A stretch of 64,000 bases of DNA from Mycolicibacterium baixiangningiae (GCF_016313185.1 NZ_CP066218.1:4154001-4218000), one strand, 5' to 3'; numbered from the stretch's first letter, positions 9,689 to 22,668 are shown. Made by a program: numbers and translations. The notes: generated by a model from the sequence alone, not told the origin.

Positions 9689-10501
9689 GTGCATGATCGG
9701 CCCACGCAGTCCGGTCGTGGCGGGCCGCGATCCGTCTCCCGGCGCAAAGCGCTCATCTACGGTCTTTCCGCGCCGGCTCTCCTGGCGTTCGGCTCGGTGG
9801 TCGCGACCGTCGCCGCGCAGAAGGCATCGGCCGCCGATATGAGGCTGATCGACTTCACGCATCGGTTGGTCCCCCCGGACCAGATCAAAGCGGCGGGCTT
9901 CGACGGGGCGCTCGTATACGTGTCCGAGTTACGGCCCGGTGCGGACTTCGATTTCAAGCCGGTCACCCGCGGCTACGCGGATGCGCTGCGCGCGGCGGGT
10001 CTGCACGTCGTCAGCTGCTACCAGTACGGCAAGCCCGGCTGGCCCACACCCTCGGACTACACCCGCGGATATGGCGGTGGCGTCGCGGACGCCCAGACCG
10101 CCCTGCGGCTGCACGACGCGGCCGGTGGGCCGGTTGGGGCACCGATCTTCTTCAGTATCGACGAGGACATCGACCTCGACACCTGGAAAAGCGTCGCCGT
10201 CGAGTGGCTGCGGGGAATCAACTCGGTGTTGGGAGTGAACCGCACCGGCGTCTACGGACACTCTCAGGCGTGTGCGTGGGCGATCGAAGACGGCGTGATC
10301 GGCCGCTCGACCGCGCCGGGGCACTGGTGGGCCTGGCAGACGAAAGCGTGGTCCGGTGGTGAGCGCGAGCCCAGGGCGGTGCTCTATCAATCCGTCGTCG
10401 TCACCGCTTCGGAGCCGGGTGTCCGTATGGCCGGCACCAACGTCGATGTGGACGAGGTCCTGGCGAGCGATTTCGGGCAGTGGGATCTCGACAGGACGTG
10501 A
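9689..10501 (+). CDS. Tat-exported DUF1906 (glycoside-hydrolase-like) protein
   Basis: A 270-residue protein with a twin-arginine signal near the N-terminus (SRRKALIYGLSAPALLAFG, residues 15-33) and a probable cleavage after AAQKASA. The mature part is a TIM-barrel-like DUF1906 domain, as in M. tuberculosis Rv2525c: IDFTHRL, VSCYQYG, FFSIDEDID near residue 153 and VYGHSQACAWA near residue 187. The acidic residues in the FSIDEDID strand resemble the catalytic acids of related GH25-like muramidases. It may act on the cell wall, but activity is unproven. GTG start at 9689; the next in-frame Met is far inside. Confidence 0.78.
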   Translation: MHDRPTQSGRGGPRSVSRRKALIYGLSAPALLAFGSVVATVAAQKASAADMRLIDFTHRLVPPDQIKAAGFDGALVYVSELRPGADFDFKPVTRGYADALRAAGLHVVSCYQYGKPGWPTPSDYTRGYGGGVADAQTALRLHDAAGGPVGAPIFFSIDEDIDLDTWKSVAVEWLRGINSVLGVNRTGVYGHSQACAWAIEDGVIGRSTAPGHWWAWQTKAWSGGEREPRAVLYQSVVVTASEPGVRMAGTNVDVDEVLASDFGQWDLDRT

Positions 10502-10507
10502 CGCGAC

Positions 10508-12100
10508 TCAGCGCGGCGCCTCGCTGTAGAGACCGAGGGCCCGCGCTGCCGCCGTGGCCACCTCACCGCGCAGCATAGAGATCGGTGGGTTGCCCCACGG
10601 ATGAATCGCGTTCGCCAGGAGAACGACGTAGGTGTCTGAACCCGGGTCGATCCACACCGAGGTTCCGGTGAAGCCGGTGTGGCCGAAGCCGCCGACGGGG
10701 AAGACCATCCCCCGCGGCTGGGAGTGCGCCGTGTCGATGTCCCATCCGAGACCGCGCAGATTCTGTCCCCTGATCGCCGGATAGTGCGGCGCCAGCCGTG
10801 CGTTGGGTGCCCTCTTCGCGGCTCCCGCTGCGGTGTCGCGCGCCGCGTCGATCTGTCGGGGCGTGTGCCCGGGCTGCTGAGGGGTCGTCATCAGCTCGAG
10901 TGTCGCTTTCTCGAGCGGAAACGCGCTCGGGCGGTTCGCAAGCCGGTCGAGCAGGGCCTGCGCGAACATGCCGACATCGTGCGCCGTGGAGAACACCCCG
11001 GCGTGCCCGGCCACGCCACCCATGCGACGCGCCGTCCCGTCGTGCACAGCACCCCGCAGCAGCTGCCCGTAGTCGGGATTGGTCCTCGGATCGCGGCGGC
11101 CTTCGTCGTCATGGGCCGTCGGCGCGATGCGCGAGAGGAGATCGGTGCTCCACGTGCCCGCGGGACAGCGCACCGGTACGCCGCCTCGACCCGCGGGAGC
11201 CCATCTCAACGCGGCCCCTTTCACTGTGTGGGGACCACATGCCTTCGCGGGCGGAAGATAGTGCGTATCCGACATGCCGAGCGGGGCAAAGACATTGCGC
11301 TCGACATAGACGTCTTCCGGCTCGCCGGTGACGCGCTCGATCAGCGCGCCGAGCAGGATGAAATTGATGTCGGAATAGCGGAAGACCTCACCGGGCCCGG
11401 ACTGCAGCGGTGCGGTGAGCGCGCGAGTGATGCCCTCGTTTTTGTCGGCGCCGTTCAGTCCCCAGGGATCGTCGAGGTTGACGTCCGGCACTTCACCCGA
11501 GAAGTGGGTGAGCAGCATGCGCACCGTCACCCTGGCGCGCTGCGGATCGTCCGCCGGGTTGAAGCCGGGCAAGTACTTCTGCACGGGATCGTCGAGCTGG
11601 ATCCTGCCTTGTTCGTAGAGCTGCATGACGGCAACCGCCGTGGCGAGGCTCTTGGTCAATGACGCCAGGTCGAAGATCGTGTCCTCGGTCATCGGCTCTG
11701 CCGGGGTGGCCGACCCGTCGAGTCCCGGTTCGCCGGCGAACTTGCGCGCGCCGTAGGCATGGTGGAAGACGGTCCCACCCCCGTGCCCGACCAGCACCAC
11801 AGCACCCGGCAGCCGGTGTGCCGCGATCGCGTTGTCGATCAGCCTGGACACCGCGGTGAAATCAGCGGTCACCGCGGCCCGACGCGGCGGCGAAGGGCTG
11901 GGGTGCACCGCTGGCGCCGGCCGCGGTGAGGCAACTGCGCTCTGGGCGGGCGTCGCAGGCACGCTTGCGCCGACCGCTGTCTGTGCGGCGTGGCCACATG
12001 AGGGAACGACAGCGAGAATGAGCAAAACAGTTGCCACAGCAACGGCTTTGCGCGCGAGGATTTTTGCGGGAAGGACGCTGGCTAGCGTGTCAATGGCCAC
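10508..12100 (-). CDS. exported serine hydrolase of the beta-lactamase/penicillin-binding (class C-like) family
   Basis: About 530 residues. An N-terminal hydrophobic segment (ATVLLILAVVPSCGHAA) suggests export, perhaps as a lipoprotein although VPSC is a weak lipobox. It is followed by a Pro/Ala-rich linker. The catalytic domain has the nucleophile motif SLTK (SxxK) in DLASLTKSLATAV, the Tyr motif YSDINF (YxN-like) and a C-terminal GHTGFTGTSVW segment in place of KTG. These define the beta-lactamase-related esterase/DD-peptidase fold. The GTG at 12100 is a choice; the frame stays open to 12280, but that overlaps the P450 by 77 bases. Substrate unknown. Confidence 0.75.
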   Translation of the reverse strand: MAIDTLASVLPAKILARKAVAVATVLLILAVVPSCGHAAQTAVGASVPATPAQSAVASPRPAPAVHPSPSPPRRAAVTADFTAVSRLIDNAIAAHRLPGAVVLVGHGGGTVFHHAYGARKFAGEPGLDGSATPAEPMTEDTIFDLASLTKSLATAVAVMQLYEQGRIQLDDPVQKYLPGFNPADDPQRARVTVRMLLTHFSGEVPDVNLDDPWGLNGADKNEGITRALTAPLQSGPGEVFRYSDINFILLGALIERVTGEPEDVYVERNVFAPLGMSDTHYLPPAKACGPHTVKGAALRWAPAGRGGVPVRCPAGTWSTDLLSRIAPTAHDDEGRRDPRTNPDYGQLLRGAVHDGTARRMGGVAGHAGVFSTAHDVGMFAQALLDRLANRPSAFPLEKATLELMTTPQQPGHTPRQIDAARDTAAGAAKRAPNARLAPHYPAIRGQNLRGLGWDIDTAHSQPRGMVFPVGGFGHTGFTGTSVWIDPGSDTYVVLLANAIHPWGNPPISMLRGEVATAAARALGLYSEAPR

Positions 12101-12203
12101 AGAGACGCCGTCGTGTTCAGGGCTACGGTCGGCATCAGCATAGGCCGCGGAAGGCGACTCCAGCGCCGAATTCCACAACGCGCCGTCACCAGGTGCTTGG
12201 GCT

Positions 12204-13565
12204 TCAGGTCCTGCGGTGCACGCGGGCCCATATCGGACCGGCGGCGACGGTGGTGTAGGGCGTCTCGAGTGGGAAATCATCGTCGGCCGAACGGATTTCG
12301 TGGGTCCTGATCAGCGTGGCCAGCGCGAGCGTCGCCTCCAGCATCGCGAAGTGCTGGCCGATGCACGCACGTGGCCCGCCAGCGAACGGGATGAACTGCC
12401 AGCGGTCGCGTTCCTTGACGTTCTGTGGGCTGAAGCGCTCCGGGTCGAATTCCAAGGGGCGGTCCCACAGCGCGGGGTCCCGATGGACCGCGTAGATCCC
12501 GACACCCACCAGGGTGCCCGCCTCAACGCGGTAGCCGTCGATTTCGACGTCGCGCAGCGCCAGTCTGCCGACGCCCGCGGCAGGTGGGCACAGCCTGAGT
12601 GCCTCGTTGAGCACCTGCACGGTGTATCCGAGACGGCCGACGTCATCAGGGGTCAGGAGGCGGTCACCGATTGCGCGGGCCTCGGCGGCGACGCGGTCCT
12701 GGACGTCCGGATGGTGTCCGAGTGCCCACAGCGCGTAGGTCAGCAGGGTGGCGGTCGTGTCGTGACCGGCCAGCATGAACACCAGCAGTTCGTTGCAGAT
12801 GTCGTCGTCGGACAGCGCCAGCCCGGTCTCCGGATCCGAGGCGTTGATCAGCGCGTGGACCAGGGGCGCGTCCCGGGTGGGATCGGCCCGGCAGGCCTGC
12901 AGGATCTCGGACGTGACGGCCTTCATCTGCGCCACCGCGGCGTTGGCCCGGCGGCGCTGAGGGGTTGGCAGCCAGCGCGGCGCCCGCACCGGTTTCAGTG
13001 CCCGGTCGGCGGCGTAACCCGCCGCGACGGGCAACGGGCCGGCGATCACGTCGGCCTTCGCGTCGAGGTCCAGGCCGAGGATCGACCGGCCCAGCGACCG
13101 CATCGTCAGCCGGCGGCATTCGTCATCGAGGTTCACGTGCGCGTGCGCACCCCAGCCCTCGCCGACCATCTCGGCCGCCCGCGACATGTGTCCGCCGAAG
13201 CTGCGCACGCTGGGCTTGGTGAACACGGGTTGCAGCGCCCGGCGACGCGGCACCCACGGATCGTTGGGCAGGACGAAGAGGCTTTCGCCACCGAGATCGC
13301 GCACTTCGTCGTGGACCCGGCACCGTTCGGCCGAGGCATGGTGGCGTGCGAGAACGTCGCGGATCCCTGCCGGTGAGGTGACCACGACGATCTGCGGGAT
13401 CATCCACTTCGGGCCGAGTTTGAGCCGGATCACCGGCCCTCCGATGCGGCGCAGCACTTCCTGCCCGGTGTGGAAATTGCGCACCAGGGGCAGCAACTGC
13501 CGATACGGCAGCGGGTTTTTCGGCGGCTGCGGTAGCGCCCTGAGGTCGAGGTCTACGTCAGTCAC
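12204..13565 (-). CDS. cytochrome P450
   Basis: A 453-residue soluble bacterial P450. The oxygen-binding I-helix reads AGHDTTATLL near residue 258. The K-helix ExxR is NEALRLCPP near residue 313. The heme-ligand loop is PFAGGPRACIGQHFAM near residue 392, with Cys as the fifth iron ligand. It starts with GTG at 13565. The immediate neighbours upstream are a cupin and an ECF sigma factor on the same strand, 56 bases away, so it may belong to the same transcription unit. No ferredoxin gene is adjacent. The substrate cannot be inferred. Confidence 0.93.
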   Translation of the reverse strand: MTDVDLDLRALPQPPKNPLPYRQLLPLVRNFHTGQEVLRRIGGPVIRLKLGPKWMIPQIVVVTSPAGIRDVLARHHASAERCRVHDEVRDLGGESLFVLPNDPWVPRRRALQPVFTKPSVRSFGGHMSRAAEMVGEGWGAHAHVNLDDECRRLTMRSLGRSILGLDLDAKADVIAGPLPVAAGYAADRALKPVRAPRWLPTPQRRRANAAVAQMKAVTSEILQACRADPTRDAPLVHALINASDPETGLALSDDDICNELLVFMLAGHDTTATLLTYALWALGHHPDVQDRVAAEARAIGDRLLTPDDVGRLGYTVQVLNEALRLCPPAAGVGRLALRDVEIDGYRVEAGTLVGVGIYAVHRDPALWDRPLEFDPERFSPQNVKERDRWQFIPFAGGPRACIGQHFAMLEATLALATLIRTHEIRSADDDFPLETPYTTVAAGPIWARVHRRT

Positions 13566-13621
13566 AACTCACCCATCATGGCGCGAGGACCGGGAACCCC
13601 GCGACCCGGGCTGTGAAATGG

Positions 13622-14032
13622 TCAGGCGGCGGGCACGCGCAGGTGCGCCCGCGCTGCCAGTTCGTCGTCGTCGACCGGGACCAGCATCGGCTGGCCCGCA
13701 ACGCAGACCATCGTGACGACGAAGCGGCTCCTGACGTCATCGCGGTTGTTGGCGTCCGAATAGTGGATGACGTCGCCGCCGGGTTCCCAGAAGGCTTCTC
13801 CCGCCCGGACGACCCGCGGTGGCTCCCCTTCGAGTTCAAAGAGCATCTCGCCTTCCAGCATGTATCCGAAGGCCGGTCCGCCCGGATGCCGATGCGGTGG
13901 CGCACCGGCGCTGCCCGGCGCGTATTCGATCACGACGGTCATCACGTGGGCGTCCTGCGGAAGGTGCGGTGGCCTGATTTCCTGGATGACCGTCGGTGCG
14001 GATTCCCATGCCGGATCGAAATTCGTGGACAT
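13622..14032 (-). CDS. cupin-domain protein
   Basis: A 136-residue single cupin barrel. The first motif reads APPHRHPGGPAFGYMLEGE near residue 45, with two metal-binding His but without the usual Glu. The second motif is centred on PGGDVIHYSDAN near residue 82. ATG at 14032 is preferred, 20 bases after the sigma factor stop. Some ECF sigma factors are controlled by cupin anti-sigma factors of the ChrR type, but this protein lacks the N-terminal zinc anti-sigma domain. It may instead be a sensor, an enzyme or a sigma target. Confidence 0.75.
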   Translation of the reverse strand: MSTNFDPAWESAPTVIQEIRPPHLPQDAHVMTVVIEYAPGSAGAPPHRHPGGPAFGYMLEGEMLFELEGEPPRVVRAGEAFWEPGGDVIHYSDANNRDDVRSRFVVTMVCVAGQPMLVPVDDDELAARAHLRVPAA

Positions 14033-14051
14033 CTGCCTGGCTCCCCGGTTC

Positions 14052-14666
14052 TCAAGCCGCGCGCTGCTGGGCGGGGAGGGAATCACCGCGGCCATCGGCG
14101 AGATGAGCCAAGGCGATGCGGAGGCGCTGTCGGCCCCGTGAGACGCGCGACATCACCGTCCCCAGCGGGATGTCCAGCATCGCGGCGATTTCCGCGTACG
14201 TGTACTCCTCGATTTCGGCCAGGTACAGCGCCTCCCGGAAGCCCTCGGGCAGGGTGCCCATCGCGGCCATGATGTCGCCGTCCGGAAGACCGGCGAGCGC
14301 TTCGGCCTCGGCGGAGCGCACCCCTGCCGGCACCCGGTTCGCGCTGTCGGCGAGTTCGCGCTCGGTGATGTCGTCGACCGGAACCTCGAGCGGACGACAT
14401 TGCCTGGCGCGGTAGGTGCTGACCCACCGGTTGTAGAGGATCCGGAAGAGCCACGCCTTGAGGTTGCTGCCCTCCTCGAAGGTGTGGAATCCCGCGAAGG
14501 CGCGCAGCAGCGTGTCCTGCAGGAGGTCTTCGGCGTCGGCCTCGCAACGGGTCAGCCGCCGCGCCTTGCGGGCGAGGGCGTCGAACAGCGGTACGGCGTC
14601 GCCGGCGAACCTCGCGGCGAGATCCCGCTGCGGCTCGGACGCGGTCTGAAATGCGGTGACGGTCAT
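14052..14666 (-). CDS. ECF RNA polymerase sigma factor, SigH/RpoE-like
   Basis: A 204-residue sigma-70 family member of the extracytoplasmic-function class. Region 2 (about residues 22-90) contains DAEDLLQDTLLRAFAGFHTF and NLKAWLFRILYNRW. Region 4 (about 130-190) contains LPEGFREALYLAEIEEYTYAEIAAMLDIPLGTVMSR, a helix-turn-helix that reads the -35 element. The spacing and wording are close to mycobacterial SigH, but no RshA-type zinc anti-sigma gene follows; a cupin gene does. Start ATG at 14666 is preceded by GAAGGAGCC. Confidence 0.9.
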   Translation of the reverse strand: MTVTAFQTASEPQRDLAARFAGDAVPLFDALARKARRLTRCEADAEDLLQDTLLRAFAGFHTFEEGSNLKAWLFRILYNRWVSTYRARQCRPLEVPVDDITERELADSANRVPAGVRSAEAEALAGLPDGDIMAAMGTLPEGFREALYLAEIEEYTYAEIAAMLDIPLGTVMSRVSRGRQRLRIALAHLADGRGDSLPAQQRAA

Positions 14667-14816
14667 GATCGAGGCTCCTTCGACTGCCGGTGTTCCCTGG
14701 CGAGAGCCCGGTGGCGGGCTGTCATGATCAGACTCGCGGGTGTGAGGAGAAACCGAACCCTTGGAACCCCGTAGTCCGTGACCCGTAGTCCGTGGCCCGT
14801 CGGCGAAGTCAGTGGG

Positions 14817-17612
14817 TCAGCTGGCCCACGACACCGTGCGCAACTGCCGGCGTGAGGTGATCCCGAGTTTGACGAAGACCTTTCTCAGGTGCCATTCCAC
14901 GGTGTGGGTGCTGATGAACAGCTGCGCACCGATCTCCTGATTCGTCAGACCGTCCGCGGCGAGTCGGGCGATCTGCGCCTCCTGCGCGGTGAGCTCGTCA
15001 CCGGAGGTGAGCGGTTGCCTGCGCACCTTCTCACCGGTGGCCGTGAGTTCCCGGCGAGCCCGTTCGGCGAACCCCTGTGAGCCCATCCGGGTGAACATCT
15101 CGTGTGCGACGCCCAGATGTCTGCGGGCGTCGACGCGCCGGTTGGTCCGGCGGAGCCACTCGCCGTATGCGAGGTGGGTGCGGGCCAGGTGCACGACGAT
15201 GCGGGTCCGGTTCAGGCGTTCGACGGCCTCTGTGAACAAGGCGTCGGCGTGCGCGTCGTCGGCCAATAGTGCTCGGGCACTTGCCATGGCGCCCAGACCC
15301 CAGTCGGTGCCACTGGCGCCCGCCCTCTCCTCGAGGCGGTGCAGCGCCTCGGAGCCGACCTTCATTTCGCCGACGCGCGCAGCCGCCTCGACGACCTCGT
15401 ACAGACACCAGCCGTAGATGCCGAGATCCTCGTATTCGCACCCTTCGCGTGCGGCGGTCAGCGCCTCCTCGTATCGGCTGAGGCCGTTGTAGAGCACCGC
15501 GCTGGCGTACTTCGACAGCCCGAGCAGTCGTCCCTCGCCACGGGCCACGGCACCCTCGTCCGCCTCCTCGATCACGCCTGCCACGTCACCCACCACGCCT
15601 CGCCACGCGGCGAGCAACAGGGCGTGGTAGCGCACCGGAGCGCTGTGCCCCGTCGCCGCGGTGATCGAACTCGCTTCTTCGAGAAGCCTTTCCGCGGTAC
15701 CGAATTCGCCGGCGAGCAGATGTGCGCCGGCCCGGTAGATGAGCGCCCGGGGCAGGCCCGCCAGCACGCCGGTGTTGCGGGCGTGGCGCACCACCGCATC
15801 CGACAGCCGATCGACGATGGTTTCGTCCCAGAGTTCGTGCGCGGCTGATTCCTGGATGATCGGGAACGCCGGCACCAGCCACCGTCGAACCTGGCTCTCG
15901 TCGGTCTGGGCCATGACGCACATCGCCTCCAACGCGACACGGATCGGCTCTGCCCCGGCGCTGACGCCGCCGGCGATCCGTTCCGTCATCCCTTTGAGGA
16001 GCAGATCGATTGGCCGTGGCAGTTCGGGGGTGCGGGCGATCAGGGCACGAGCCGTGGCGGCCGCATCGGCCAGCACGCCCGGTGTGCCGAGGCGACCGGC
16101 GTACATGCTCGCGGCGAACGCTTCGAGATAGCTCTCCCGCGCGGCGAAATCGTCGAGGTTCTCCAGTTGCCTGGCGGCATCGAGCAGCGCCGGTGCGGTG
16201 TCACCGACCGGCGGCGCACCGGCGTCGCCCGAGCGACTGCCCATGAACTCTATTTGGGCCCGAAGCCTGGCCACTCCGGCGCGTTCGAGAGCCGACAGAG
16301 GTGCCATGTCGGCGATCGCAAGGAGTTCGTATGCCTGAGCGGGCGCAGCGGCATCCCTTTTCACCTGGGCGGCGGCCAGAGCGCGGGCGCCCCGCAGGGC
16401 AGGGTCCGAGGTCAGTGCGGTGGCCCGCTCCAGGAATGCGGCCGCGGCCGCGACGCCTCCTCTGGATTGCGCGCGGGCGGCTGATCTTTCGAGTTCGGTG
16501 GCGACCGCGTCGTCCACACCCGATGTCGCGCTGGCGGCGTGCCAGGCGCGACGGTCGGGGTCGGTGTCGGGATCGGTCGCATCGGCGAGGGCACGATGGA
16601 TCCGCCGGCGGTCGGCCGGGTCGGCGGAGCGATACGCCGCGGACCGCATCAGGGGGTGGTGGAACCGCATTCGCGGGCCGAATCCGATGACACCGGCCGC
16701 TTCGGCGGGAGCGAGGGCGTCGATCGGTATGTCGAGTCGGGCAGCTGCACGGAGGAACAGCGCCGCGTCGCCGACCGGTTCGGCGGCCGCGGCCAGGATC
16801 AGCAGCCGGGTCGGTTCGGGCAGCGCCTGGATGCGGCGGACGAAACTCTCTTCCACCTGGCCCGGGGACGGACGTCCGCCGGCATCCCAGAACCCACCGG
16901 CGAGTTCCGGGGCGGGGACGTGTCTGGGCACTTCGAGCAGGGCCAACGGAATTCCGCGCGTTTCCGCGACGACCCGGTCGCGCACGCGCGGGTCGATCCC
17001 CCCGAGCATGACCGATTCGAGCAGTTCCCGGGCATCGCCGTCGGAGAGGCCGTCGACCCTCAGCTCCGGCAGGCCCCCCAATGCCTCGGCGCCACCGTCG
17101 CGCGCGGCGAACACCAGGGCGATGGGCTCGGCCATCAACCGCCGCGCCACGAACCCGAGCGTCTGCACCGACACCTGGTCGAGCCACTGCGCGTCGTCGA
17201 TGAAACAGATCAGGGGCTGCTCGTGCGCGGCGGCCGCCAGCAGACTCAGCACGGCCAACCCGACCAGGAACCGGTCGGGGGCGGGACCGACACCGCGGCC
17301 GAACGCGACGGACAGCGCCTCGCGCTGCGGCTCCGGCAGATCGTCGAGATGACCCATCAGCGGTGCGCACAACTGCTGTGAGCCGGCGAATGCGAGTTCC
17401 ATATCGGATTCCACACCGGCGACGTGGAGGCAGCGGAATCCGGTGGTGAGCTCTGCGGTGTATTCGAGGAGCGCGGTCTTGCCGACACCGGCCTCACCAC
17501 GGAGGACCAGGACGCGGCAGCTCCCCGATCGAACAGTCGACACGAGCTCGCGAAGCGTCTCGCATTCGGACGCGCGGCCGCGCAGGCGTTCACCCCGACC
17601 CTGCGTCGCCAT
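14817..17612 (-). CDS. large ATP-binding LuxR-family transcriptional regulator (LAL type)
   Basis: About 931 residues. The N-terminus carries an AAA/STAND ATPase with Walker A GEAGVGKTALLEY near residue 45 and Walker B LICFIDDAQWLD near residue 135. A long alpha-helical TPR-like middle region follows. The last 65 residues are a LuxR/GerE helix-turn-helix: LTAQEAQIARLAADGLTNQE, then HTVEWHLRKVFVKLGI. Such regulators bind ATP and an inducer and activate nearby operons. The likely target is the adjacent NmrA-like gene or the sigma/P450 group, but that is inference. ATG 17612 is used; in-frame GTG codons lie just upstream. Confidence 0.88.
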   Translation of the reverse strand: MATQGRGERLRGRASECETLRELVSTVRSGSCRVLVLRGEAGVGKTALLEYTAELTTGFRCLHVAGVESDMELAFAGSQQLCAPLMGHLDDLPEPQREALSVAFGRGVGPAPDRFLVGLAVLSLLAAAAHEQPLICFIDDAQWLDQVSVQTLGFVARRLMAEPIALVFAARDGGAEALGGLPELRVDGLSDGDARELLESVMLGGIDPRVRDRVVAETRGIPLALLEVPRHVPAPELAGGFWDAGGRPSPGQVEESFVRRIQALPEPTRLLILAAAAEPVGDAALFLRAAARLDIPIDALAPAEAAGVIGFGPRMRFHHPLMRSAAYRSADPADRRRIHRALADATDPDTDPDRRAWHAASATSGVDDAVATELERSAARAQSRGGVAAAAAFLERATALTSDPALRGARALAAAQVKRDAAAPAQAYELLAIADMAPLSALERAGVARLRAQIEFMGSRSGDAGAPPVGDTAPALLDAARQLENLDDFAARESYLEAFAASMYAGRLGTPGVLADAAATARALIARTPELPRPIDLLLKGMTERIAGGVSAGAEPIRVALEAMCVMAQTDESQVRRWLVPAFPIIQESAAHELWDETIVDRLSDAVVRHARNTGVLAGLPRALIYRAGAHLLAGEFGTAERLLEEASSITAATGHSAPVRYHALLLAAWRGVVGDVAGVIEEADEGAVARGEGRLLGLSKYASAVLYNGLSRYEEALTAAREGCEYEDLGIYGWCLYEVVEAAARVGEMKVGSEALHRLEERAGASGTDWGLGAMASARALLADDAHADALFTEAVERLNRTRIVVHLARTHLAYGEWLRRTNRRVDARRHLGVAHEMFTRMGSQGFAERARRELTATGEKVRRQPLTSGDELTAQEAQIARLAADGLTNQEIGAQLFISTHTVEWHLRKVFVKLGITSRRQLRTVSWAS

Positions 17613-17718
17613 CCTCACCACCGCGTCCGTTACTCGCCGATTTGCCTACTGGGACCGGCGGGTCCGATGTGGATGGTAACGGCCTCCGAGGCGAGGGGCC
17701 AGGTGGTTGCTTGCGAGC

Positions 17719-18477
17719 TCAAGCCTTGGCCGCGGCCTCGAGGATCCAGTCCGCGAAGCGGATGTCGAACACTGTCGCGCCATCGGCGGGGACGAGGGTG
17801 CGCTCGCCGATGGCGACGCCCCAGTACCGGGCTTCGGGGTCGGCCACCACCTGGCGGGTGTCACCGCGCGCGGTCAACGCCGTGCGGATGAGATCGGGCA
17901 GCCGGAACCGTTCCGGACCGCCGACTTCGACAATGCCGTTGGCCGGTTCACCGACGGCGGCGATCGCGGCTGCCTCGGCGACGTCGGTGGCGGCCATCGG
18001 CTGGATGAATGCCGCCGGCAGGCGGACGGTGTCGCCCACTGTCGCGGAATCGGCGATGGCTCCGAGGAATTCGAAGAACTGTGTCGCGTGCACGATCGTG
18101 TACGGAATCGGCCCTGCGCTGATCAGCTTCTCCTGGGCGAGTTTCGCGCGGAAGTATCCACTCTCCAGCGCCAACTCATCGGTGCCGACCACCGACAACG
18201 CGACATGGTGCCGGATACCGGCTTCCTGTTCCGCCGCAAGCAGATTCGTCGTCGATGCGTTGAAGAACTCCGTGGCGGGCGTTTCGTCGAACGACGGGGA
18301 GTTCGACACGTCGACCACGGCCGCCGCTTCCGACAGCACCTCGCGCAACCCCTCGCCGGTGACCGCGTTCACCCCCGTCGATGGGGCCGCGGCGACGGCG
18401 TCATGACCATGTTCGGTCAAGCCCTGCACCACCTTCGAGCCCACCAGGCCTGTTCCTCCGATGACGACGATTTTCAT
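17719..18477 (-). CDS. NAD(P)-binding atypical SDR (NmrA/complex I NDUFA9-like)
   Basis: A 252-residue Rossmann protein beginning with MKIVVIGGTGLVGSKVV, a glycine-rich NAD(P)-binding loop. Further segments are VDVSNSP near residue 65, HVALSVVGTDELALESGYF near residue 100 and YTIVHATQFFEF near residue 133, as in NmrA-like redox sensors and SDR_a5/a7 proteins. The canonical YxxxK pair is replaced, so it may be a regulator or an isomerase-like enzyme. Start ATG 18477 follows GGAGGGTCATC. It is isolated between the LuxR-type regulator and a membrane protein, both on the same strand. Confidence 0.8.
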   Translation of the reverse strand: MKIVVIGGTGLVGSKVVQGLTEHGHDAVAAAPSTGVNAVTGEGLREVLSEAAAVVDVSNSPSFDETPATEFFNASTTNLLAAEQEAGIRHHVALSVVGTDELALESGYFRAKLAQEKLISAGPIPYTIVHATQFFEFLGAIADSATVGDTVRLPAAFIQPMAATDVAEAAAIAAVGEPANGIVEVGGPERFRLPDLIRTALTARGDTRQVVADPEARYWGVAIGERTLVPADGATVFDIRFADWILEAAAKA

Positions 18478-18560
18478 GATGACCCTCCTCGGCCGTATCG
18501 CTGCGGGTGCCGCCGGCTGTGACGGCTCCCTGACCCCGAGAACTCGCCGCCCTCGCCGAT

Positions 18561-19319
18561 TCATCCCGGGAGCTGGAACCCGTGCTGATCCGGCGCGGCG
18601 TGCGAACGCACGCTCTCGCGGCGCGCCTTCGATTCCCACGGCCACGTCATGAGCGCCCACACCCCGGCGACGACCCCGATCTCGATCAGGAGATACATCG
18701 GCCACGGACCCAGGATGTCCAGCACCGACGCCGTCGGTGGCTTCGCGTTGAGGTATCCGTAGTTGGTGCCGGCGATCGTGTTGAACACCAGAGTGAACGC
18801 AACCCAGCCGAGGGTCACGACGACCGCGAACCGGTAGTCACGCCACCGTGGCCGCCGCCCTCGTCCCCAGGTCAGGTAGATCGCCGCCCACACGACGAGC
18901 ACATGCAGCGTGAAGAAGGTGAGGAAGAGATGGCTCGGGAAATCCGGCGCACCTTCCTGCGGCGTACCGATGTCCGGTGTGAGCAAGCCCTGCGAACTGA
19001 GCAGCAGCCCCCAGAAGTACGTCAGCACGAAGGCCCAATGCCGCTGCGACCACAGAGTGTAGGCCGCCGTGAGTTCCGCGATGTCGCACAGCTGCAGCGG
19101 CACCGAGGTGGCCAGGTCCGGCCGGATGAGCTTGTAGACCAACGCCACCAGGAACGCCGTCACCAGAAGAACGGCGAGAATTCGGCTCAGCACGCGTGCC
19201 TGGGCTTCGCTCTGCCGCCGGCCATGCCAGACCAGCGCGCCAGCGCCGATCACGAACACGGTGATCACCACCCAGTGCGATGGGCCGTACGCCGAGAATT
19301 GGTGTTGTGCGGAGTTCAT
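18561..19319 (-). CDS. YwaF/TIGR02206-type integral membrane protein
   Basis: About 252 residues with six to seven predicted membrane helices. Conserved-looking segments are PLQLCDIAELTAAYTLW near residue 74, YFWGLLLSSQGLLTPDI near residue 102 and NTIAGTNYGYLNAKP near residue 183, the pattern of the YwaF family. Function is unknown; some members have been discussed as membrane-bound hydrolase-like or transport proteins. ATG 19319 follows GGGGGTGG by a suitable distance; a GTG three codons earlier is also possible. The C-terminal tail is polar. Confidence 0.75.
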   Translation of the reverse strand: MNSAQHQFSAYGPSHWVVITVFVIGAGALVWHGRRQSEAQARVLSRILAVLLVTAFLVALVYKLIRPDLATSVPLQLCDIAELTAAYTLWSQRHWAFVLTYFWGLLLSSQGLLTPDIGTPQEGAPDFPSHLFLTFFTLHVLVVWAAIYLTWGRGRRPRWRDYRFAVVVTLGWVAFTLVFNTIAGTNYGYLNAKPPTASVLDILGPWPMYLLIEIGVVAGVWALMTWPWESKARRESVRSHAAPDQHGFQLPG

Positions 19320-19442
19320 CTCGACCACCCCCGTCTGCCGGCTCTGCTCTGGTCAACTGAGCGAACCGGCCCCAATCATCCCAGCCGGGTTCCGGCGCCA
19401 CATGGATTTCCGGCGCAGCACCCCTGCCCGATGTTCACCCGG

Positions 19443-22668
<3,226 letters not shown>

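Noticed and set aside
14770..14796. Direct repeat of CGTAGTCCGTG between the sigma factor and LuxR-type genes
   Set aside because: Only two copies and no relation to a known operator; noted but unsupported.
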